DNA of 7,837 bases from Sphingosinicella sp041621755 (lineage in GTDB: Bacteria; Pseudomonadota; Alphaproteobacteria; Sphingomonadales; Sphingomonadaceae). The DNA is taken from NCBI GenBank assembly GCA_041621755.1, contig JBFKAE010000143.1, forward strand, positions 1-7,837, given 5' to 3'. This document shows positions 1-3,971 of the stretch, one piece after another. The translations under genes were made by a program, and so were the position numbers. The notes under the pieces are model-generated. The model worked only from the letters and a program-made list of their open reading frames with translations, had not been told where the DNA came from and did no database searches. Numbering within the stretch: the stretch's first letter is position 1; every line of letters begins with the position of its first letter.

Positions 1-99
1 GCCGAAATCACGATAAACACGGTCGACATGTCCGCAGAGAAAGCAGCCGAGACCATCGTCACCTATCTCGGCGCGAACGGCTATCTTGCACAATTGTAA
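1..99 (+). CDS. C-terminal fragment, probable adenylylsulfate (APS) kinase domain (CysC or CysN/C)
   Basis: The frame is open from the first base and ends at TAA 97-99, giving the last 32 residues of a protein whose body lies left of the window. The residues read AEITINTVDMSAEKAAETIV followed by a helix ending GANGYLAQL. This resembles the C-terminus of APS kinases, where a PEI-x-hDT strand is followed by a short helix starting SAEE/SPEE and ending in a YL stretch. APS kinase phosphorylates adenosine 5'-phosphosulfate to PAPS in cytoplasmic sulfate assimilation. In many proteobacteria it is the C-terminal half of a CysN/CysC fusion, and the fragment cannot tell the two forms apart. No catalytic motif (P-loop) is inside the window, so the call rests on tail similarity recalled from the family only. 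A strong dyad starts one base after the stop. Confidence 0.5.
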   Translation, partial: AEITINTVDMSAEKAAETIVTYLGANGYLAQL

Positions 100-100
100 G

Positions 101-136
101 GCCACATGTTTAAGTGTATACATTTAAGCATGTGGC
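101..136. promoter_or_regulatory. 36-bp near-perfect inverted repeat with TGTATACA core
   Basis: The outer arms GCCACATG (101-108) and CATGTGGC (129-136) are perfect complements. The inner TTAA blocks also match, and the centre is TGTATACA (115-122). Only two base pairs break the symmetry (109/128 and 114/123). Both are T opposite G, so a plus-strand RNA would pair through G-U wobbles, while a minus-strand RNA would have A-C mismatches. Two roles fit. First, an operator: FCD-type GntR regulators often bind short dyads with a GTATAC centre, and a GntR/FCD gene starts 113 bp downstream, so autoregulation is plausible. Second, an RNA hairpin protecting the 3' end of the upstream transcript, since it begins one base after that stop codon. 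No T-run follows it, so it is not a standard intrinsic terminator. The dyad is directly visible; its role is inferred. Confidence 0.6.
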
Positions 137-214
137 AGAAAAAACTATGGAAGAATATCTTAATGAAAGCAGGATTGCTGCCGGAATATACTTGGCAAAA
201 TCCGGCTATGGCTA

Positions 215-242
215 TTGACCAAAATGCATCCCATGCTATCGA
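215..242 (+). promoter_or_regulatory. Weak candidate promoter for the GntR gene
   Basis: TTGACC (215-220) could be a -35 element, and TATCGA (237-242), 16 bp further on, a poor -10 element. If used, transcription would start at or within a few bases of the ATG at 249, giving a leaderless message. That would fit the absence of any Shine-Dalgarno-like sequence before the ATG. The -10 match is only three of six bases, so this is a suggestion. Confidence 0.2.
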
Positions 243-248
243 TTAATC

Positions 249-995
249 ATGCAATCACTCGCAGAAATTCTAAAACCTATTGATCGCAGCGATGGGCGTC
301 GCACGGCAATCGAAGTCTATGATGCCTTGCAGGCGCTTATCCTTGAAGGTGCCTTGAAGCCGGGCACGATTCTCTCGCAGGTTGCCGTTGCCCGCGCCTT
401 GAAAGTCAGTCGTACGCCGGTTCGTGAAGCCATGCGCATGCTGCAGGAAGGTGGACTTCTCGTCGGGGAGCCAAATTACCGAAGCCGCGTCGTCGGATTC
501 GACCCGGTGGATATTGAAGCACTTTATGTCAAGCGCATCGTTCTGGAGGCGCTCGGCGTCGCGGTCACCACGCGCCGAACAACGCCGGAATTGCTGGATA
601 AATTGCGCGCCGTCATATCCGACCTTGAAAGCGACGATGCGCATCAGGATTTCAAATTATGGCAAAGCCTGCATAGAAAATTCCACCGCCTTATCGTTGA
701 TGCAGCAGGCACTGTGCTGATCTCCGACCTTGAACAGCTTGAATTGCGTAGCGAGCGGTATCAGTCGGCGTATAAGGGCGCGCATCTCCCCGGTTGGTGG
801 CAGCGCGGCGAGACCGAGCATCGTGAACTGTTCGAGGCGATTGTCGCTGGCGACGTCGCTCTGGCTACTGAATTATCGGCTCGCCATCTGGCGCGTACGG
901 CGCTTGAGCTTATGGCTGTGCTTGCGCCCGAATATGACACGGCACGACTGCGGTCGAGCCTGCGCTTTGCGATCGATGGGGCCGCGGCGCTTTAA
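249..995 (+). CDS. GntR-family transcription regulator, FCD (FadR C-terminal domain) subfamily
   Basis: A cytoplasmic DNA-binding regulator of 248 residues, the normal length for this subfamily. Residues about 20-84 form the winged helix-turn-helix, including GALKPGTILSQ, the recognition-helix stretch KVSRTPVREAMRML (52-65) and the wing LLVGEPNYRSRVVGF. Residues about 88-225 form the all-helical FCD ligand domain. Histidines expected to bind a metal are at 146 (KFH), 191 (EHRELFEAI) and 213 (ARHLA). The usual aspartate before the first appears to be His142. FCD regulators typically sense carboxylic acids or other small metabolites, but the ligand cannot be read here. ATG 249 is the first start codon after the in-frame stop at 216-218; no Shine-Dalgarno is seen. 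The dyad at 101-136 is a plausible operator. The gene converges on the YaiI-family gene, sharing TTAA at 992-995. The family is certain; the regulon is unknown. Confidence 0.93.
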   Translation: MQSLAEILKPIDRSDGRRTAIEVYDALQALILEGALKPGTILSQVAVARALKVSRTPVREAMRMLQEGGLLVGEPNYRSRVVGFDPVDIEALYVKRIVLEALGVAVTTRRTTPELLDKLRAVISDLESDDAHQDFKLWQSLHRKFHRLIVDAAGTVLISDLEQLELRSERYQSAYKGAHLPGWWQRGETEHRELFEAIVAGDVALATELSARHLARTALELMAVLAPEYDTARLRSSLRFAIDGAAAL

Positions 996-1444
996 CGTTT
1001 CAAGCGGACGATCGCAGCGTCAAGCGCCGAAAGGAAGCGTGACCTGTCAGCCTTGCTGAACGGTGGCGGTCCGCCAATCGTATCGCCGCCTGCACGAAGG
1101 TCCGCCATGATTGCCCGCGTCGCTATGGCCGCACCGATAGAATTTTCGGTGAACGCTTTACCATTCGGCCCGATCACCACTGCACCTTTCTTTAAACAAC
1201 GATCCGCAAGCAGAATATCGGCGGTGATCGCGATCGACTGTGGCCCCGCATTCTCGGCAATCCAGTCATCGGCGGCATCAAAACCCGAGCCAACGACCTG
1301 AAGCGTCACGAGCGGATGTGACGGCAGTCGCAAATAGCTGTTGCTCACGATAGTAACCGCGATTTTATGGCGAAAGGCGACCTTGAAAACCTCGTCCTTA
1401 ACCGGGCAGGCGTCGGCGTCGACCAATATATCTGGCGATTTCAT
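992..1444 (-). CDS. YaiI/YqxD family protein (DUF188, UPF0178)
   Basis: A 150-residue protein, the usual length for this widespread family, whose biochemical role is not established; its fold is related to PIN-like nucleases. Family hallmarks are visible in order: VDADACP (residues 8-14), GSGFDAADDWI (52-62), AITADILLAD (72-81), and the C-terminal GGPPPFS (124-130) followed by a final helix. The acidic residues D9, D11, D57, D60 and D76 are candidate metal ligands by analogy with PIN-like domains (inference). A longer frame begins at 1495, but ATG 1444 is chosen because it gives the family N-terminus and has AGGGGG (1449-1454) four bases upstream. That ribosome site overlaps the TAG of the flavoprotein gene (1453-1455), so translation of the two is probably coupled. 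It is the last gene of the minus-strand cluster, with no visible terminator before the opposing GntR gene. Confidence 0.93.
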   Translation of the reverse strand: MKSPDILVDADACPVKDEVFKVAFRHKIAVTIVSNSYLRLPSHPLVTLQVVGSGFDAADDWIAENAGPQSIAITADILLADRCLKKGAVVIGPNGKAFTENSIGAAIATRAIMADLRAGGDTIGGPPPFSKADRSRFLSALDAAIVRLKR

Positions 1445-1452
1445 CACACCCC

Positions 1453-2637
1453 CTAGAGCGCCTGACCAGCAGCCCAGCCGCTCGCCCACGCCCATTGAAA
1501 ATTATAGCCTCCAAGCCAGCCTGTTACATCGACGGCCTCGCCGATGACGTAAAGTCCGGGCACTTTGCGTGCCTCCATGGTTTGCGATGACAGATCATTC
1601 GTACTGACACCGCCAGCGGTCACTTCGGCCTTTGCAAAGCCCTCGGTGCCATCGGGGTTGAACCGCCAATCCGCCAGCACCTGTTCTGCGGCAGAAAGCT
1701 GACGATCAGGACAATTGGCAAGTTCGTTTGCATATCCGATGCGCGCGGCAAGCGTCTCGGCAAGACGCGCGGGCAATCTATCAGCAAGGACCGACCGCAG
1801 ATGCGCGCGCGGTTTGTGACGCTTGGCCTCAATCAGCCAGCCAGCCGTCTGTGATGGCAGAAAATCGACCGATATCGGTTGTCCATGACGCCAATAGGAT
1901 GAAATTTGCAATATCGCGGGACCAGACAGTCCACGATGGGTAAACAGCGCCGCTTCGCGAAAACTGATCTTGCCGCACTTGACCACGACCTCTGCAGAAA
2001 CGCCGGAAAGCGACCGGAACAGGCTTTCATTGCCGCCAAGTGTCAAGGGCACCAGCGCCGGACGCGGTTCGACAATTTTCAAGCCAAAGCGCCGCACAAG
2101 GTCATAGGCAAAACCGCTCGCCCCCATTTTCGGAATCGATGGCCCACCGGTTGCGACGACGAGCGCGGGCGCAATGGCCGTGACACCATTGCATGTCACG
2201 CGATAGGCATCACCCGTATGCCCAATGTCTTCTGCCGCATGTCCCGTTCGCAGCGTCACATCGCCCTTGTCACATTCGGCCAGCAACATGGCTACGATTT
2301 GCCGCGCGGACCCATCGCAAAACAATTGCCCCAGCGTTTTTTCATGCCATGCAATCTGGTAGCGATCGACAAGCCCGATGAAATCGGCAGGCGTATAGCG
2401 GCTGAGCGCGGACTTGGCGAAATGCGGATTTGCCGAGAGATATTGACCCGGACCTGCGCCGATATTGGTGAAGTTGCAGCGCCCCCCACCCGAAATCAGA
2501 ATTTTTTTGCCCGGTTCATCGGCATGGTCGATGAGCAGGACACGCCGTCCACGCGCACCCGCCACCGCCGCACACATCAGCCCGGCACCACCTGCACCAA
2601 GGATGATTACGTCATAGCGGGCGGGCGGGCTGGTCAT
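1453..2637 (-). CDS. BaiN/RdsA (YhiN, HI0933-like) family NAD(P)/FAD-dependent oxidoreductase
   Basis: A 394-residue cytoplasmic flavoprotein of full family length. A Rossmann FAD-binding motif GAGGAG (14-19) lies in YDVIILGAGGAGLM. It is followed by the acidic end of strand 2 (LLID, 34-37) and the family signature GKKILISGGGRCNFTN (43-58). A second signature, ATGGPSIPKMGASG, sits mid-protein. The C-terminus carries GEAVDVTGWLGGYN and QWAWASG (366-388), the FAD-contacting end typical of HI0933-type proteins. Members have been linked to bile-acid reduction (BaiN) and other reductions, but most, including YhiN of Escherichia coli, have no settled substrate, so none is assigned. ATG 2637 is preceded by GAGG (2642-2645) at good spacing. 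The gene starts 35 bp after the 79-aa gene and ends 8 bp before the YaiI-family gene. It therefore sits in the middle of the operon headed by the AHL synthase, which makes its link to signalling worth testing. Confidence 0.93.
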   Translation of the reverse strand: MTSPPARYDVIILGAGGAGLMCAAVAGARGRRVLLIDHADEPGKKILISGGGRCNFTNIGAGPGQYLSANPHFAKSALSRYTPADFIGLVDRYQIAWHEKTLGQLFCDGSARQIVAMLLAECDKGDVTLRTGHAAEDIGHTGDAYRVTCNGVTAIAPALVVATGGPSIPKMGASGFAYDLVRRFGLKIVEPRPALVPLTLGGNESLFRSLSGVSAEVVVKCGKISFREAALFTHRGLSGPAILQISSYWRHGQPISVDFLPSQTAGWLIEAKRHKPRAHLRSVLADRLPARLAETLAARIGYANELANCPDRQLSAAEQVLADWRFNPDGTEGFAKAEVTAGGVSTNDLSSQTMEARKVPGLYVIGEAVDVTGWLGGYNFQWAWASGWAAGQAL

Positions 2638-2672
2638 GCCGCCTCATAGCAGGCTCTGTGCGGTGAGAAACC

Positions 2673-2912
2673 CTATTCGAAACCGTCGTCGCTTTGACGA
2701 CCCGCTTCAGCATCAAGACCGTCGCGCAGTCGCTTCAGCGTCACGTCAAGCAGCGATGAAACGACTTCCTGCCGAATGCGACGTTCGGGATGATCGCATG
2801 AAACTGCCAGAAATCTGCCGACTTCAATAGCATTCAGAAGCGATATCGCTTCACGAACATTGTCCTCAAGCGGCGTTGGCGAACCGCGTTTGCAATCGAC
2901 CTCACAGCTCAT
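2673..2912 (-). CDS. Unrecognised 79-aa protein, third in the AHL synthase cluster
   Basis: I do not recognise this protein. It starts MSCEVDC, with cysteines at 3 and 7 (a CxxxC pair) and a third at 39. The rest, from about residue 16 to 70, looks helical and amphipathic (EDNVREAISLLNAIEVG, then RRIRQEVVSSLLDVTLKRLRDGLD), and the tail is acidic. There is no signal peptide or membrane segment. Support for it being real: GAGGTG (2918-2923) lies six bases before ATG 2912, the ATG overlaps the stop of a preceding short ORF as ATGA, and it fits the spacing of the cluster (35 bp to the flavoprotein). The frame stays open upstream to 3014 but has no ATG, GTG, TTG or CTG there. A helical regulatory or adaptor role would be a guess. 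Confidence 0.65.
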   Translation of the reverse strand: MSCEVDCKRGSPTPLEDNVREAISLLNAIEVGRFLAVSCDHPERRIRQEVVSSLLDVTLKRLRDGLDAEAGRQSDDGFE

Positions 2913-2995
2913 AAACGCACCTCGATTCTTGTCGGTGGAGCGATGGAGACAATCAAAGCGACATTGTCCGCGTGATCCGTATACGGAACGACCAT
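2909..2995 (-). CDS. Short ORF (28 codons) between the AHL synthase and the 79-aa gene
   Basis: The minus strand reads ATG at 2995, then MVVPYTDHADNVALIVSI followed by APPTRIEVRL, stop TGA 2909-2911. AGGA (3004-3007) lies eight bases upstream, a good ribosome site; an ATG at 3001 is in the same frame but too close to it. The stop overlaps the next gene's start as ATGA (2909-2912), the classic arrangement for translational coupling. The synthase stop is only 26 bp upstream. The peptide has no recognisable domain. It may be a functional small protein or a leader whose translation sets expression of the 79-aa gene. The start, ribosome site and overlap are seen directly; that it is translated is inferred. 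Confidence 0.4.
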   Translation of the reverse strand: MVVPYTDHADNVALIVSIAPPTRIEVRL

Positions 2996-3021
2996 GACCA
3001 TTTTCCTGTTTTAATTAAAGG

Positions 3022-3660
3022 CTATGCGACGGCCGTAGCAGCGACGTCTTCATCGATTTCGAGCAGAGCCTCGGTCACACCCCAGTTGCCGCGAAGCAAT
3101 TTCAACGTGTCGGGCGTGACATGAACGCGCATGGCCGCAATATCGTCATTCGTCTGACCATCCTTGCGCGGCAGGCCGAGCAGTTCGATATCCCACCCGA
3201 TCGACAAAATCGTTGGCACCCATGTGGAGTGGGTGACAAATATCAGCTGTGAAATCCCGCGCATCAGCGCAAATTCAACGGCCGCAACGGTAATATCCTT
3301 GCGCGCGTTCCACTGTTTCAGCTTGTCCTTTTCACCCGGCGCAGCGCACAGCCGCGTCATCTCCCACGCTGTATCGTCATTGGGCACCGGATTTTCGACC
3401 ATATCGGCGAAATGTTCGGCCATCAGCGTTGGCCCCGAGCAGGGCAAGAGGCGCAGCGAGGCAAGATGCGCGCCGGTTTCCGGGTCAAGACTCAGCAGAT
3501 AAATGGCCTCGGGCGTATCATACTGGTCGATCTCCTTGTCGCCGACCACCGGTACGTTCCATTTCAGCCAATCGACAAAAACCTTTTTCCGGTCGCGGTG
3601 CATGTCATCAAGCGCAGACTGATAACGCGCACGATTGGCTGAATTCACAAGTTTAACCAT
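3022..3660 (-). CDS. Acyl-homoserine-lactone synthase (LuxI family)
   Basis: A cytoplasmic quorum-sensing enzyme that joins S-adenosylmethionine to an acyl-ACP (or acyl-CoA) and releases an N-acyl-homoserine lactone. From ATG 3660 the protein has 212 residues, and the invariant LuxI positions are all present: R24, F28, W34, D45, D48, R70, F84, then E100 and R103 in WEMTRLC (one off from the usual 101/104). T143 in FVTHSTW sits where a threonine is associated with 3-oxo-acyl preference, which needs alignment to confirm. A TTG at 3711 would add 17 residues, but the canonical numbering and AAGGG (3663-3667) support ATG 3660, though the ribosome site is close to it. It heads the five-gene minus-strand cluster. 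No luxR is present on either side, so the receptor must be encoded elsewhere. A dyad at 3738-3753 could be its regulator site. Confidence 0.95.
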   Translation of the reverse strand: MVKLVNSANRARYQSALDDMHRDRKKVFVDWLKWNVPVVGDKEIDQYDTPEAIYLLSLDPETGAHLASLRLLPCSGPTLMAEHFADMVENPVPNDDTAWEMTRLCAAPGEKDKLKQWNARKDITVAAVEFALMRGISQLIFVTHSTWVPTILSIGWDIELLGLPRKDGQTNDDIAAMRVHVTPDTLKLLRGNWGVTEALLEIDEDVAATAVA

Positions 3661-3737
3661 GACCCTTGAAGTCCCCCGATTCTGTAAATTCGATCGCCAA
3701 CGGATTAACAATGCCCAGTTTTTTACCCTGTTGCTAG

Positions 3738-3753
3738 CCCGGTAACTACCGGG
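3738..3753. promoter_or_regulatory. 16-bp inverted repeat upstream of the AHL synthase, candidate lux-type box
   Basis: CCCGGTA (3738-3744) and TACCGGG (3747-3753) are perfect 7-bp arms around AC. The centre lies about 85 bp upstream of the synthase ATG. LuxR-type receptors bind dyads of 16-20 bp, so size and place are suitable. The common CT-N12-AG frame is only approximated (CC-N12-GG). CCGGTA recurs at 3808-3813 and CCGGTG at 3825-3830. The dyad is seen; the binding protein is inferred. Confidence 0.35.
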
Positions 3754-3841
3754 GTGGTATCATAATGTTCATATTGTTGCATAGGCGTGACAAGATCTTT
3801 GTCCAAACCGGTACAATTTGCACCCCGGTGAAAGCTCTCCG

Positions 3842-3870
3842 TTGACGATGGTAGCATAGTCGTGGCAATT
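3842..3870 (+). promoter_or_regulatory. Candidate promoter of tRNA-Gly
   Basis: TTGACG (3842-3847) is a good -35 element. A spacer of 17 bp leads to GCAATT (3865-3870), a weak -10 element. Transcription would begin near 3877, about 17 bases before the mature tRNA, a normal leader length. The -10 match is poor. Confidence 0.3.
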
Positions 3871-3878
3871 GGCACGCG

Positions 3879-3892
3879 CTTCAGGACTGAAG
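3879..3892. repeat. Perfect short inverted repeat abutting the tRNA 5' end
   Basis: CTTCAG (3879-3884) and CTGAAG (3887-3892) are perfect complements separated by GA, ending one base before the tRNA begins at 3894. In the precursor this could form a hairpin in the 5' leader next to the RNase P cut. The two-base loop means the inner pair must open. Role unknown. Confidence 0.5.
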
Positions 3893-3893
3893 T

Positions 3894-3967
3894 GCGGGTG
3901 TAGCTCAATGGTAGAGCCCTAGCCTTCCAAGCTAGTTATGCGGGTTCGATCCCCGTCGCCCGCTCCA
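3894..3967 (+). tRNA. tRNA-Gly, anticodon UCC
   Basis: A complete cloverleaf can be folded by hand. The acceptor stem is GCGGGTG with CGCCCGC (one U-G pair). The D arm is GCTC-AATGGTA-GAGC. The anticodon stem CTAGC/GCTAG encloses the loop CTTCCAA, with anticodon TCC at 3926-3928 reading GGA. The T arm is GCGGG-TTCGATC-CCCGT, followed by discriminator T and a genome-encoded CCA (3965-3967). No intron is present. The gene ends 4 bp from the stop codon of mutL on the opposite strand, so the primary transcript must end inside or run antisense to mutL unless processed. No integrase or att-like repeat is seen beside it. Confidence 0.97.
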
Positions 3968-3971
3968 GCCG

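Noticed and set aside
101..145. Intrinsic terminator at the large dyad
   Set aside because: No T-run follows the hairpin on the plus strand; it is followed by an A-run. On the minus strand the T-run lies before the hairpin, not after it.
147..218. Mini-ORF of 23 codons between the dyad and the GntR gene
   Set aside because: There is no ribosome site before its ATG, the peptide is featureless, and nothing couples it to the next gene.
1906..2649. Open frame on the plus strand, opposite the flavoprotein gene
   Set aside because: It is a mirror frame of a strongly conserved gene, with no ribosome site and no recognisable protein.
3658..3711. Longer AHL synthase starting at TTG 3711
   Set aside because: The 17 extra residues are not LuxI-like. 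ATG 3660 puts the invariant residues at their usual numbers.
3789..3803. GACAAGATCTTTGTC as a lux-type box with an AGATCT centre
   Set aside because: The arms are offset by one base and the flanks do not fit the CT-N12-AG pattern. It is weaker than the dyad at 3738-3753.
3723..3908. Minus-strand ORF of 61 codons upstream of the AHL synthase
   Set aside because: Its ATG lies inside tRNA-Gly, and internal starts at 3855 and 3779 lack ribosome sites. The region looks like promoter DNA with inverted repeats.
3894..3967. tRNA gene as an integration site for a mobile element
   Set aside because: No integrase gene, no repeat of the tRNA 3' end, and only core genes on the mutL side.
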